A stretch of 64,000 nt of DNA from Bin80 sp964291275 (GCA_964291275.2 OZ219799.1:1364001-1428000); one strand, 5' to 3'; positions 18,501 to 27,054 are shown, counted from the stretch's first letter. Program-made: numbers and translations. The notes: generated by a model not told the origin, from the sequence alone.

Positions 18501-21500
18501 ACGATTCCTACCACCTTCGCTTCAGCGGAGTTATCCTATCAATTAAGTGGAATCGCTCCCGGAGAGAAAGTGCTTGTTCATGCAGGTGCCGGTGGAACCG
18601 GGATGGCCGCGGTATATCTTGCACAGGAGGCAGGTGCCGAAGTGTTTGCAACTTGCAGCCCGCCGAAGCAAGCATTTCTTCGCTCCATCGGGGTGGAGCA
18701 TGTACTTAATAGCCGTACGATTGAATTCGGCGCAGACATTCTAGATATCACAAATGGCTGTGGTGTAGATGTGATCGTGAACAGCCTGACCAGCCCTGGA
18801 TTCATTGAGGCGAGTCTTTCATGCCTGACTCATGGCGGGCGTTTTGTTGAACTGGGAAGAGCAGATATCTTGACAGAAGAGGAGATGGCCGAGCTTCGGC
18901 CAGATGTGCAGTACTCCATCCTTATGCTGGATGTTCTGAAAGAAAGGGCTCCAGAGGAAGTTGGTCATGCGTTGAAATCAGTGATCCGACGATTCGAAAC
19001 AGGCAAGTTGAATCCACTTGTGCACACACACTGGCCTATCGCAAGCGTGGGACAGGCTATGCTGCATATGCGGAATGCCCGCCATATCGGAAAAATTGTG
19101 CTCGCAATGCCTCCCCTGCAAAGCGGTAGGTTGCGAGCAGATCGTACATATCTCATCACCGGAGGGCTAGGTGGAATCGGATCAGCTCTCGCTCCCTTCC
19201 TGATCGAGCGTGGCGCAGGAACGATTGTCCTGAATGGTAGGCGTGATCCAGATCCTGACGTCAGCGAGATGATTCGTGAGCTTCAAGGTAAGGGACACGC
19301 AGTGCATGTGGAACTCGCCGATGTGACTGACAGTGCTGCATTTGAGGATATGCTGATGCGCATGGAGCGGGATTTACCTCCCCTTGGCGGAGTGATTCAT
19401 AGTGTGGGGGTATTATCAGATGCATCGCTCTCAAATATGAGCTGGGAACAGTGCGAGCATGTCCTATGGCCCAAAGTGCTCGGAGCATGGAATTTACACC
19501 GGCTTACCATGCAGTATGACTTGGACATGTTTGTATTGTTTTCCAGCGCCGCGGGTGTAATCGGTAACCGGGGACAAGCCAATCATGCCGCTGCAAACGC
19601 ATTCTTGGATCAACTTGCACTTATGCGTCGCACCATGGGACTCCCGGGGCAAGCTATTGCGTGGGGAGCATGGTCTGGAATTGGGGAAGCAGAAGAACAT
19701 CGGGAACGGATTGAGAAGAGCTTGGCTGCGCGTGGTGTAAATTGGATTACCCCCGAGATGGGCTTTGAAGCGCTTGATACGCTGCTTAGGCAGGACTTAT
19801 GTACGTCGGTTGTGACCTCTGTAGACTGGTCAGTTTTCGGCGAGTCAATGCCTGTACAAACCCCTTTGCTGGCGGAACTGTTTGAGAGTATCTCGCAGCC
19901 CGAGCAAGAAGAACCAGTTCTTGCTGGCAACTTTATTACACGTTTGCGTGAATTGCCTGATTCGGGACAGGAAGCCCACGCAATTTCTTTCCTGCAACAA
20001 GAGATACAAGCTGTGCTTCGCCTTCCAAAGGCACCTGAGTCGGAGACGGGATTTTTTGACTTAGGGATGGATTCCTTGATGGCGGTGGAAGCACGCACCC
20101 GCCTCAATCGTGCCTTCGCCGGGGAATATGTCGCATCAAACACAATCATATTTGATTATCCCAACATCACCAGTCTTGCACGCCACTTGGTGGAGGAACT
20201 ATGTGATGTAGAGACTGCTCCCCTCCCCGAGGTACTGTCCTATGAAGTACACTCGGATTCAATTGCAATCGTAGGCATGGCATGTCGTTTTCCAGGTGCT
20301 CCAAATCTGGAAAGTTTCTGGCAATTGCTTGAGGAAGGTGGACATGCAGTGTCGGACTCTCGTCCGCCAGATCGAGATTGGCATGGAATGACTGGAGATC
20401 CGGCAGCCGATCGTGATATATTTCGGAAAGGAGGATTTGTTGAGGGAATTGAGAAGTTTGATGCAGAGTTCTTTGATATTCGCCCGATTGAAGCCCGATC
20501 CATGGATCCATGCCAGAGAATGGTGCTCGAAACTGCATGGCATGCACTTGAAGAAGCTGGAATCAATCCGCAGACATTAAAGGGCAGCCCCACGGGGGTC
20601 TATATCGGAACTGGGAACAGTGAGTATCGTGAGGTTATGAGGATACGGGGGCGCACTGACGGGGTGATCGGAACGATGCAAAGTATTATCCCCAGTCGGC
20701 TTTCTTTTTTTCTGGGGCTCACGGGGCCTTCCGTGTCCGTTGATATGACCTGTGCTTCCTCATTAGTCGCCATTGACCAGGCAAACTCTGCGCTCATTCA
20801 GGGAAAAATAAATTTAGCTCTTGTGGGTGGCGTAAAGGCAAACCTATCTAATCCAGTGATGCAGTTCATGCAGGAATTGGGGATGCTCTCGGAGGACGGC
20901 TGTTGTCGAACCTTTGATAGCGAAGCAGATGGTTTTGTGCGCGGAGAAGGGTGTGGCATGATGATCCTGAAGCGACTCAGCGACGCCCGGGAAAGTGGGG
21001 ACCGTATATGGGGCATCATCAAGGGAGCATCTGTTAACCAGAGTGGAGCTAGCGCGGCACTCACGGTACCCAACGGAAGCGCACAGGAAGAAGTGATTCG
21101 CAATGCGCTCTCACAGGCGGGATTTGCCGCCTCCGAGATAGATTATCTTGAAGCACATGGAAGTGGATCTCAACTAGGTGATCCAGTTGAAGTGCGCGCT
21201 GCCTCCGCCGTATACGGAGAGGAAAGACCGACGGATCGGCCACTTCTACTTGGAACGGTCAAAACAAATATCGGCCATTTAGAGTGTGCATCTGGAATCG
21301 CTGGAGTGATCAAGGTGATCTTAGCGATGCATCACCATGTCATCCCACGCCACCTTCACTTCAACAATCCGAGTTCATTCATAGATTGGGATGCATTGCC
21401 CGTTCGCGTGGTGGCTAAGAAGTTGGACTGGCCCATTGCCACGGATCGTCCACCCAGGGCGGCCGTGAGTGGTTTCGCAATCACAGGCACGAATGCACAT

Positions 21501-22775
21501 GTAATCGTAGAGGGGTACGCAGATACGGATCTCAAAGATTATGATGAGCCTAGTGCGGGTTCAATTGAAGAGGGAGGTCGTTTTGCGGTACAGTTGCCTG
21601 AACAGAGCGAACAAAATTGCACTGAAGCGTGGCTCTTGCCGCTTTCAGCGAAATCATATCCTGCGCTCAAAGAACTTGGACAGCGATATGTCGGCTGGTT
21701 GGATCAACGTGCTCAGAGTGCCATGGGAGATGAGAGGATAGGCACAAAACTGTTGTCCGATATGGTATGGACAGCGTGTACAGGCCGCAGTCATTTTGCT
21801 TGTCGCGCCGGCATTGTCTTTAATTCCGTTTCATCTCTTCGGGCGCGCTTGAACCACCTCATGAACTCCCCCAAAGATGGAGAGGTTACATCTGCGTCAT
21901 CTACCGTTGCGTTCACGTTCGGTGAGCAGAATATCCATGCCGCACAGCGTACAAACGCATTATGTGTATTGCCGCCAATATCCAGCCAATTCACGGATCG
22001 TATTGATGAAGTGATACAGGAAATCTATAATGTTTCTTTATCCGATTTTCTATCTGGTGATGCAAAAGACCCCGCACTGTCTCCTGTCTTCCACTTCTTG
22101 GCACATGCATGTCTTACCGAGCTATGGAACCGCGTTGGTATTCTACCATCATTCGTGATTGGAACGGGGATCGGGAAGATAGTATCGGCCTATGCAGCAG
22201 GAGTGATCTCCCTGGATACGGGCATTCGCATTGCAGTTCGATATGGCGAGTTCAGTGCTTCCGACGTAAAGGAGACGAGATCTATAACACAGGATCTAAT
22301 TACAATTTTAGATGAGGCTGAGTGGTCTGTACCGCACGTAACTATCCTTGGAAAATCTCCTAAGGATACCGTAGAAATGGGGCGAAGCATGGACCCAGAA
22401 CTCTGGATTGATCGGTTGCTACATTCTTCCACCAGTGATGACAATCTTGCTGAGCTACTAACAAAGCGTCCAATTGATGTAGTGATTGACATGAACGGGA
22501 TACAAGAAAGTCTGGAAAAGGATACCGGAGAAGCCTCCAAGTCCAATTCTGAGAGAATGTTGGAATCAGGCATCGGAGGGCCTGTACTGATCGCAGGTAT
22601 AAAAGGTGAATGTGAAAAGGAGGGAGATATGGCTACAGGGTTTCTTTATGCGTTGGCTGCTGCGTATGAAGCGGGGCTCAGCGTCGATTTTACCGAACTA
22701 TTCGCAGGTAGGCGGTGCGATCGTATTTCCCTGCCCCTTTACCCATTTCAACGTCGCACGTTCTGGGTTGAATAA
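12534..22775 (+). CDS. Type I PKS, fatty-acid-synthase-like, with degenerate second KS-AT
   Basis: This 3413-residue multienzyme is in one frame; the start is supported by GAGGA four bases upstream. Domains: KS1 about 9-435 (Cys181, His316, His356); AT1 about 568-880 (GHSVGE, Ser659; HAFH 763-766, the malonyl-type motif); DH about 955-1225 (His978 and Asp1147 in DGCFQ); C-methyltransferase about 1340-1630 (EVGAGTG 1477-1483); structural psiKR about 1650-1850; ER about 1880-2185 (HAGAGGTG from 2016); KR about 2200-2390 (TGGLGGIG 2209-2216, Ser2338, but His2351 where Tyr is usual); ACP about 2475-2550 (Ser2514); KS2 about 2573-3000 (Cys2740, His2875, His2915); AT2 about 3125-3413, dead. The expected product is an alpha-methyl-branched, largely reduced acyl chain built from malonyl units and SAM. 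There is no thioesterase or second ACP. The set resembles small sponge-symbiont PKSs (sup/swf groups) by recollection. Confidence 0.93.
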   Translation: MINKPKQQPIAIVGMACRFPNAGDLRLFWELLRTGKSGITEGTPGSGKGRIGELFSDPVENKACRFGGYLSDLELFDASFFRISPVEAQFLDPQQRLMLEVCWHALEDACINPETLQGSRTGVYAGISNNEYRALVLNSSGINDPATSLYAVTGTSLNTAIGRVSYALGLGGPALAMDTACSSSLVAVHQAVSGLQQGETDLALAGGVHTIFSGQLLEFRANAGMLSPDGRCATFDAAANGYVRGEGCGIVVLKRFDDALSDGDRIWGVIRGVALNQDGASPGLTVPSRQAQEQVIADALRNAGIAPTDVDYVEAHGTGTEVGDPIEAQAAGTAYSDGRDHSNPLLIGSVKTNIGHLEAAAGVAGIIKVILSMQHGIIPQHLNFKTPSPRIPWDQLPLKVASSPMGWPREGTRPKRAGISGFGWSGTNAHLILEEFCPETQEDKLASPLGRAITVEPILPKGIPLCKEQSYLPRTVRLLPLAAKSSTALSAGVANYLEWIETLENDQSNGNGLPSSLLSDMAWSASVGRSHFPHRCGIVFESTAQLCSKLKELSSKCPEVQSYTSPKVAFLFTGQGSQWTHMGEVLYEREPVFRSVLKHLEKVFLEERGVSLLDVMFGRSTQDISATQWAQPAIYALECALVALWESLGVQPDVVIGHSVGEFAAASSAGIFSQEAGMRLITRRSKVLHSLSGSGVMAAIFAPRSMVEESIQAYNMKVQPEELSIAAYNGAHQVISGTPEAVEQTLQQFESNNVRVSRLRTSHAFHSPLVEPALDELENIFDGIEIRPPSQTLISNVTGQLVAPDERLNSDYWRRHARQPVNFAQGVQTLSGLGVNIAIEVGPHSVLGPMLLFGWPDASGNNTKPPAPPVTLPSVVRPSNKEGESDHHVGTDFLHAVARAYESGLPITFEGLYAGESRRRISIPAYQFEREYHWISRRQSRQRGTGSPLLGSRHESASGEIIFESELSPSDPSWLSEHLVYEQIIAPGALYGALAAAVISEENYGQVVIEEMQFYSPMLFALPKNGEERLRKVQVSVNKEAEDEPATLRIYSTSDEENTWTLHAECHLSRNTQPYPLSQDISLDSLTDSLSKVDLTDFYSSKAQVGIDLGYSFRTLNELYQDNGEAVAEVSLSPSPLRTVLHPMLLDGCFQVMSAASSEVRKGIDTAYLPFGWKQLILFAALPEQIVCHASLRDTPDHHSSENGLDRTPEVLTGDLKLYDLNGKMIGEVRGFVARRATRSAMMSATQTRADLLYEVVWRETAAITGEQPADFLVTPTLAADRSEPYAKYLEALGVGYDSRLGLLYDLQKLAYAFALSTLKKLGWERIQNGSWEAEALRETLGVLPAHQRLFRRILELLSSAGLLEETDRHFRVLVPTGNPLPAIIPVDKEQFALDMLSQYPHGSVEIQLFQRCAKVLDRVLIGNEDPLEVLFGGEEPTPADLYSKAPVARAVNQVLSDAVSIAIENLPGGRRLRILEVGAGTGSATTAVLPCLSGCSYDYMYTDISAGFFTEAEALFGGEEASMQYRMLDIEKDPLQQGFPAHGYDLIIASNVLHATRYLDDTLKHCRMLLAPSGQLLALENFRPMGWLDLTFGQLDGWWRFADSYRPHHALASPDVWEEALLNAGFVDITAFGLHPEHEPDRGIIMAQNSATILPSAGMWVLLGDFTGMAEELATELVSNNQQVVLATGENITSPVPQEKTDSVLYTYVESTSREAWSEMFSNLPSDIPLYGIVHLVALNGHGIEAETSDIKDDVQKQVASALALSQALVDEDITVEKGVFFVTSGAQILEKEQGGKPAGAALWGLGKVIAHEADSLQARLIDLETSDSSSLPVLINELLYPEDENHIAYRYGKRHTARLVRTANNTDHLILPQKEPWRIQPNEEGSIDDLAIELFSRPPLDGRQVRVAIETVGLNFWDLFRTIGVVQEGLLGGEVCGKVVEIGSGVSEVSVGDDVVGLAFGTFASEVITHEAMLAPAPRGISKTAAATIPTTFASAELSYQLSGIAPGEKVLVHAGAGGTGMAAVYLAQEAGAEVFATCSPPKQAFLRSIGVEHVLNSRTIEFGADILDITNGCGVDVIVNSLTSPGFIEASLSCLTHGGRFVELGRADILTEEEMAELRPDVQYSILMLDVLKERAPEEVGHALKSVIRRFETGKLNPLVHTHWPIASVGQAMLHMRNARHIGKIVLAMPPLQSGRLRADRTYLITGGLGGIGSALAPFLIERGAGTIVLNGRRDPDPDVSEMIRELQGKGHAVHVELADVTDSAAFEDMLMRMERDLPPLGGVIHSVGVLSDASLSNMSWEQCEHVLWPKVLGAWNLHRLTMQYDLDMFVLFSSAAGVIGNRGQANHAAANAFLDQLALMRRTMGLPGQAIAWGAWSGIGEAEEHRERIEKSLAARGVNWITPEMGFEALDTLLRQDLCTSVVTSVDWSVFGESMPVQTPLLAELFESISQPEQEEPVLAGNFITRLRELPDSGQEAHAISFLQQEIQAVLRLPKAPESETGFFDLGMDSLMAVEARTRLNRAFAGEYVASNTIIFDYPNITSLARHLVEELCDVETAPLPEVLSYEVHSDSIAIVGMACRFPGAPNLESFWQLLEEGGHAVSDSRPPDRDWHGMTGDPAADRDIFRKGGFVEGIEKFDAEFFDIRPIEARSMDPCQRMVLETAWHALEEAGINPQTLKGSPTGVYIGTGNSEYREVMRIRGRTDGVIGTMQSIIPSRLSFFLGLTGPSVSVDMTCASSLVAIDQANSALIQGKINLALVGGVKANLSNPVMQFMQELGMLSEDGCCRTFDSEADGFVRGEGCGMMILKRLSDARESGDRIWGIIKGASVNQSGASAALTVPNGSAQEEVIRNALSQAGFAASEIDYLEAHGSGSQLGDPVEVRAASAVYGEERPTDRPLLLGTVKTNIGHLECASGIAGVIKVILAMHHHVIPRHLHFNNPSSFIDWDALPVRVVAKKLDWPIATDRPPRAAVSGFAITGTNAHVIVEGYADTDLKDYDEPSAGSIEEGGRFAVQLPEQSEQNCTEAWLLPLSAKSYPALKELGQRYVGWLDQRAQSAMGDERIGTKLLSDMVWTACTGRSHFACRAGIVFNSVSSLRARLNHLMNSPKDGEVTSASSTVAFTFGEQNIHAAQRTNALCVLPPISSQFTDRIDEVIQEIYNVSLSDFLSGDAKDPALSPVFHFLAHACLTELWNRVGILPSFVIGTGIGKIVSAYAAGVISLDTGIRIAVRYGEFSASDVKETRSITQDLITILDEAEWSVPHVTILGKSPKDTVEMGRSMDPELWIDRLLHSSTSDDNLAELLTKRPIDVVIDMNGIQESLEKDTGEASKSNSERMLESGIGGPVLIAGIKGECEKEGDMATGFLYALAAAYEAGLSVDFTELFAGRRCDRISLPLYPFQRRTFWVE

Positions 22776-23043
22776 CTTGGTTAGTGGTTGTGTAATTGTT
22801 GGTTTCACGAAAATTTGTGTGGATTTTAGTATGGCTGGATGCATATCCTCCGCGCGGATTATTTTGGCAATCTCCTAAGAAACTAACCCATCAGAGGGGG
22901 CGCATCCCCCGTATGTCCTGTGGGATCAGATAATGCAAGTTGCAGAGTAAAGAGCTAAGTCACATTTTAGCCATCATGCTCCCCCACAGTCGGACTTGCG
23001 AACGATCCAGTGATTAATTTCAGGTGGTACAAAAAAAAACATC

Positions 23044-24096
23044 ATGAATCGACGCGAATTTACACAACGTACAGTCCAAGCCGCCGGCTTAGCCCTATTT
23101 CCGGCAAATATTCTCATCAAACAGACTAAACCGGACGAGATCATTGGTCACGGTGACTACCGTTACCGTGTGCACAGGATCTGGGGGCAACAGGACCCAA
23201 GCCTCGTGCCCGTTAATAACTGCCACGAAATGGTTCAGGACAGCGCAGGACGCCTGATTATGATTGGCGACGAGACACGCAATAATGTGCTGATCTATGA
23301 CAGGTCGGGTAAGATACTTAATACGTGGGGCAGTGAGTATCCCTATGGGCATGGTCTGACGCTCTGGGATGCTGGTGGAGAGGAATTCCTGTTTATTTGC
23401 GATAACGGTTTCGATGGAAACCCGCAAGTTGTCAAGACCACATTGGAGGGTCAGGTAGTTCTTAGGCTTCCCCATCCACGCGAGGTCGGAGCATATGCAG
23501 AGTCTGATGACTATCATCCGACAGAAACCGCTGTTGGACCGAATGGGGATATTTACGTGGCCGATGGTTATGGTTCACAGTGGGTTCTCCAGTTTAATGA
23601 CATGGGCGAGTACATACGAAAGTTTGGTGGGAGGGGTGATGAAGATCATCAATTTCAAACTGTACACGGTGTATGCGTAGATCTGCGTGATCCAGAAACA
23701 CCATCTCTAATATGCACGAGCCGGGCGCACAATGCCTTTAAGCGATTCTCTCTCAATGGAGACTACCTCTCGACGATCTTTCTGCCTGGTGCATATGTGT
23801 GCCGTGCAGTGATTCATGGAGAGATGCTGTATTCAGGTGTATGCTGGTCGAGGCTACGCTACTTAAATCAGACGCCTGATTCCGGCTTTGTAACGATTCT
23901 GGACAAGAACGATCGCGTGGTTTCGAATCCAGGGGGCACCCTGCCTGTCTATGAAAATGGGGTTCTCCAGCTCATGTTGCAGGATGAGCCCATTTTCAAC
24001 CACTGCCACGATGTTTGCGTGGACACAGACGAAAACTTGTATGTTTGTCAGTGGAATGCGGGCAAGACTTATCCTATCAAGCTGGAGCGGATTTAG
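23044..24096 (+). CDS. Tat-exported NHL-repeat beta-propeller protein
   Basis: This 350-residue protein starts MNRREF, a twin-arginine-type signal followed by a hydrophobic stretch (AAGLALFPANIL), so export in folded form is likely. The body is a six-bladed NHL/SMP30-like propeller. Repeated blades include NCHEMVQDSAGRLIMIGD, HPTETAVGPNGDIYVADGYG and HCHDVCVDTDENLYVCQWN, each with the V/G-D-x-x-G/N-x-x-Y/F-V signature. The repeated His residues at the blade tops (NCHEM, HPTE, VHGVC, NHCHD) suggest a bound metal, as in peptidylglycine-lyase-like propellers, but no substrate can be named. AGGTGG lies upstream of the ATG. Its stop overlaps tail to tail by 4 bases with the serine hydrolase on the other strand. 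Confidence 0.8.
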   Translation: MNRREFTQRTVQAAGLALFPANILIKQTKPDEIIGHGDYRYRVHRIWGQQDPSLVPVNNCHEMVQDSAGRLIMIGDETRNNVLIYDRSGKILNTWGSEYPYGHGLTLWDAGGEEFLFICDNGFDGNPQVVKTTLEGQVVLRLPHPREVGAYAESDDYHPTETAVGPNGDIYVADGYGSQWVLQFNDMGEYIRKFGGRGDEDHQFQTVHGVCVDLRDPETPSLICTSRAHNAFKRFSLNGDYLSTIFLPGAYVCRAVIHGEMLYSGVCWSRLRYLNQTPDSGFVTILDKNDRVVSNPGGTLPVYENGVLQLMLQDEPIFNHCHDVCVDTDENLYVCQWNAGKTYPIKLERI

Positions 24097-25697
24097 CAGC
24101 CTTTTAAGAATTGTACGTGCAGACTACGTGCGCTGCTGGCTTCAAAGCGTATCACCGTCCCCGTGGTCTTATCCGTTTCCATGCGGATGACAGGCATGAA
24201 CCAAGTGTCACTTACAAAGACATGATCAACAGCCTTCGTCAAAGTTAGCTTTTTGCCACGGGGACCACTTGCGACCAGTACACTGTCCTGCGCACTTATC
24301 GAGTAGGATATGCCAAGCTCTTCGCTCGTGTAGCATCCTTCATACATAGACAGCATCGTGTCCTTTGACGGTGAAAGGCGCGTGGCATTTAATCCCTGTG
24401 TGGATGCGTTGATGACTGAACCTGAAGAATCGCGAGAAAATGTGACAGTCAGGTTGAGTGCTGGAATGCGGAGGGAGTCTACACCAATTGGTTGAACGGG
24501 TACACGCGGGGTGGGAGGCCAGTGAGCGGAAAGTGATTCTCCTCTGGCGATTAACTGCAGAACGTATGCCTTTCCGAAGTCATAAACTCCCGCATAGTCA
24601 CTTAGTGGAGGTACATCGCTCGCAGTCACAGGAGATTGATGTGGCGGAGCCATGAATGCATCCAGGTAATGCTCTGCAACGCGCTGTGCCATGGCTGGAG
24701 CGTTCATAATGGCCGAATTGCTGAGCACAATTGCTGTGAATTCATGATCGGGTATTCGAAGGATCACTGTCCGAAAACCTGCCCATCCGCCTGAATGCGA
24801 GATTGTATTCAATCCCCTGTAAGTACCTCTAACAAGCCCGAAGCCATAGGCAATTTCATTACCATCGTCCAGCTGTCCCTGCGAGTTCATCATAGCGTGT
24901 ACAGCGGGGGACCCTACTTTTTGTTCTTCAAGGTTCCGTACCCATTTTATGAGGTCCTCGGTCGTCGTGTGCAAGGAGCTTGATCCGAGGGCCATTAGTC
25001 CGTTACCAATTCGCTGGATTTCGCCGAATTGTGAGGTGTAACTGATTACGCGTCCGGGAATGATCTCTTCGTGATCGTCCTGAAAATGCGTCCGTGTCAT
25101 GTCGAGCGGCGTAAATATTCTTTCCTCCGTGAAGGTCCGGAAGGATTGTCCGCTCAAGCGCTCAATCAGCAATGCAAGGATAGTGTAACCTGTATTGGAG
25201 TAACTGTATTGCGTGCCTGGGACGAAATTCAATGTGCGCTGGTGTTTGATAAAAGTGGATATTTCCTCCATGGAGATCACGTCCTCCATGTTGCGTCCTG
25301 CCATTGCAAGCATTCCTGGCCAGTCTCGAAGACCGCTGGTATGATGAATGAGATGCCGAAGGGTGATTGTATGTCCAAAATCCGGCAACTCTGGTAGATG
25401 TGTCCGGATGTCATCGTCAAGTGTAATCACCCCTTCATCAATGAGAAGTGCAATAGCAAATGCACAGAATTGCTTCGATACCGAGGCGACATCGAAAACG
25501 CTAGTTGATGTGATAGGTATACCGTGTTCCAAGCTTGCCATGCCATATCCCTCGTGATGCAGGACTGCCCCGCGATAGAGTACGACTACTGCGGCCCCTG
25601 GACTTTTATTCGTGTCCCAAGCACTGAAAATTTTATCCACCTGTGCATAGGCTGGTGTGTGTGCAACCAGGAAAAGACAAATGAGGGCCCGAATCAT
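24093..25697 (-). CDS. Exported serine hydrolase, beta-lactamase/class C (S12) family, copy B
   Basis: This 534-residue protein has a signal peptide cleaved near AYAQ (residue 19). The penicillin-binding/class C fold is shown by the catalytic S72-V-S-K75 (ASVSKQ), the Y166-S-N168 motif (YSNTGY) and HSGGWAGFRT in place of the KTG box at about 293. A C-terminal domain of about 170 residues (after HYLDAF) is beta-rich and typical of esterase/peptidase members in Bacteroidota. The substrate could be a peptide, a D-amino acid derivative or an ester; true beta-lactamase activity is not implied. It overlaps the upstream homologue by 4 bases (ATGA), so the two are translationally coupled and arose by tandem duplication. 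Confidence 0.88.
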   Translation of the reverse strand: MIRALICLFLVAHTPAYAQVDKIFSAWDTNKSPGAAVVVLYRGAVLHHEGYGMASLEHGIPITSTSVFDVASVSKQFCAFAIALLIDEGVITLDDDIRTHLPELPDFGHTITLRHLIHHTSGLRDWPGMLAMAGRNMEDVISMEEISTFIKHQRTLNFVPGTQYSYSNTGYTILALLIERLSGQSFRTFTEERIFTPLDMTRTHFQDDHEEIIPGRVISYTSQFGEIQRIGNGLMALGSSSLHTTTEDLIKWVRNLEEQKVGSPAVHAMMNSQGQLDDGNEIAYGFGLVRGTYRGLNTISHSGGWAGFRTVILRIPDHEFTAIVLSNSAIMNAPAMAQRVAEHYLDAFMAPPHQSPVTASDVPPLSDYAGVYDFGKAYVLQLIARGESLSAHWPPTPRVPVQPIGVDSLRIPALNLTVTFSRDSSGSVINASTQGLNATRLSPSKDTMLSMYEGCYTSEELGISYSISAQDSVLVASGPRGKKLTLTKAVDHVFVSDTWFMPVIRMETDKTTGTVIRFEASSARSLHVQFLKGC

Positions 25698-27016
25698 TGA
25701 TTCAACTTTCTAAACCAAACCTTATTAGTGCGCCCGGATGAGGCGCTAAAACCGAGTAAACTGTCCCCTTCCTGTTTGAACTCAAGAGTACTCAGGTACC
25801 AGGCGTCACTGTAAAAAGAATTCAATCCAGTTCGCGACAGTGTTGCAAGCCTGCCCCGGCGGGAGTGCAAGTGCAGCGTATCGGCTTCCATAGTGATGTA
25901 TAGTGTACTGCCAAGTTCCTCGCTGTGGTAAGTGCCCTCGTACGCATTCAGGTGTTTGTCGTTGATAAATAGTCCGGCAATTTTCATTGCCATATCAGAG
26001 GGATTGAATTCTTCCAGGTTACCAAGCACTACAATACCCAGATCGTACTCAGGAAAGCGACCGGCCCAGGCACGAAATCCTCGATGGGAGCCACTGTGCC
26101 CTATGGATCGCGTACCTCTGAATTGTCCATGGGTGAGGCCAAATGCATATGTAAGCGTGTCACCATTTGCAAGTACGCCGCGGGTGTGTGCCAGGTCACG
26201 TGTTTCCTCTCCACCGATTGTGCCATGCTTCAGTGCAGTCAGCCATTTCCCCAGGTCCAGTGCGGTTGTATACAACCCACTTGCACCGACGCTGGAGTAG
26301 TTCACACGCTGTGCTTTATAGCCATTAGATGCAGTGATATAGCCAGAGGCAACATTGGGGATCACGGTCCCTTGCTCCGATCTGAATTGGGATTTGGTCA
26401 TCCCCAGAGGCAGGAACAGACTGTCACGTGTCCAGCCGCTGAATGACTGTCCACTCACACGTTCAATAATTTCCGCCATCAGCGTATAGCCGGAGTTGCT
26501 GTACAGGTATTCTGTTCCCGGATCAAAATTGAGAGCACGTTGACGGTAGATCAAGCGCAGGATATTCTCCTTCGTAATTACGTCATCCATACGGTACCCG
26601 GTTAATGAGAGTAACCCAAATTCGTCGCGCAGTCCGCTTGTGTGATATACTAGGTGCTCTGTGGTAATGGGGGGTGTGAATGCGTTTAGCTCAGGTATGT
26701 AGTCTGTCACGGGGGCATTGAGTGAGATTTTGCCATGTGTGGCAAGAAGTGCAATACCGTATGCTGTAAACTGCTTGGATACACTCGCCACCAGGAACAC
26801 CGTTTCAGGGGTGACAGGGATATTGTACTCGAGGTTGGCTATACCGTAACCTTTGGAAAAGTGTACGCTGTCTCCATGCATTATCACGACAGCTGCCCCG
26901 GGGACATCGGGCTTGTTTATGGAAGAGAACAATGAGTCTACTTCGGTCTCCAATGACTGGCCGAAGGCTAGATGGCCGAAGGTCAGGGAGCATAGAACTA
27001 AAATCTTGCGTACCAT
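25694..27016 (-). CDS. Exported serine hydrolase, beta-lactamase/class C (S12) family, copy A
   Basis: This 440-residue protein is first of the tandem pair. The signal peptide ends near AFGQ (residue 20). Catalytic S78-V-S-K81 sits in LVASVSKQFTAYGIALL. The Tyr motif is YSNSGYTLMAEI, and the third motif is GHSGSHRGFRAW. It is shorter than its neighbour because the C-terminal beta domain is reduced. The phrases FLVASVSKQ, HTSGLRD and YSNSGYT are near copies of those in the downstream gene. It is divergent from the PIG-L gene across only 38 bases, so the two promoters must overlap and could be coordinately controlled. Confidence 0.88.
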   Translation of the reverse strand: MVRKILVLCSLTFGHLAFGQSLETEVDSLFSSINKPDVPGAAVVIMHGDSVHFSKGYGIANLEYNIPVTPETVFLVASVSKQFTAYGIALLATHGKISLNAPVTDYIPELNAFTPPITTEHLVYHTSGLRDEFGLLSLTGYRMDDVITKENILRLIYRQRALNFDPGTEYLYSNSGYTLMAEIIERVSGQSFSGWTRDSLFLPLGMTKSQFRSEQGTVIPNVASGYITASNGYKAQRVNYSSVGASGLYTTALDLGKWLTALKHGTIGGEETRDLAHTRGVLANGDTLTYAFGLTHGQFRGTRSIGHSGSHRGFRAWAGRFPEYDLGIVVLGNLEEFNPSDMAMKIAGLFINDKHLNAYEGTYHSEELGSTLYITMEADTLHLHSRRGRLATLSRTGLNSFYSDAWYLSTLEFKQEGDSLLGFSASSGRTNKVWFRKLNQ

Positions 27017-27054
27017 TAGGATTGGATGGTGAAACTAAAATTTAACTCAGGTCG

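Noticed and set aside
22896..22910. Terminator after the PKS (GGGGG-CGCAT-CCCCC)
   Set aside because: The stem is only 5 bp and no T-run follows; it is not strong enough to call.
22776..23043. Remnant of a further PKS module after the second AT
   Set aside because: No DH-, KR- or ACP-like residues appear in any frame after the stop; the gene ends cleanly at the post-AT linker.
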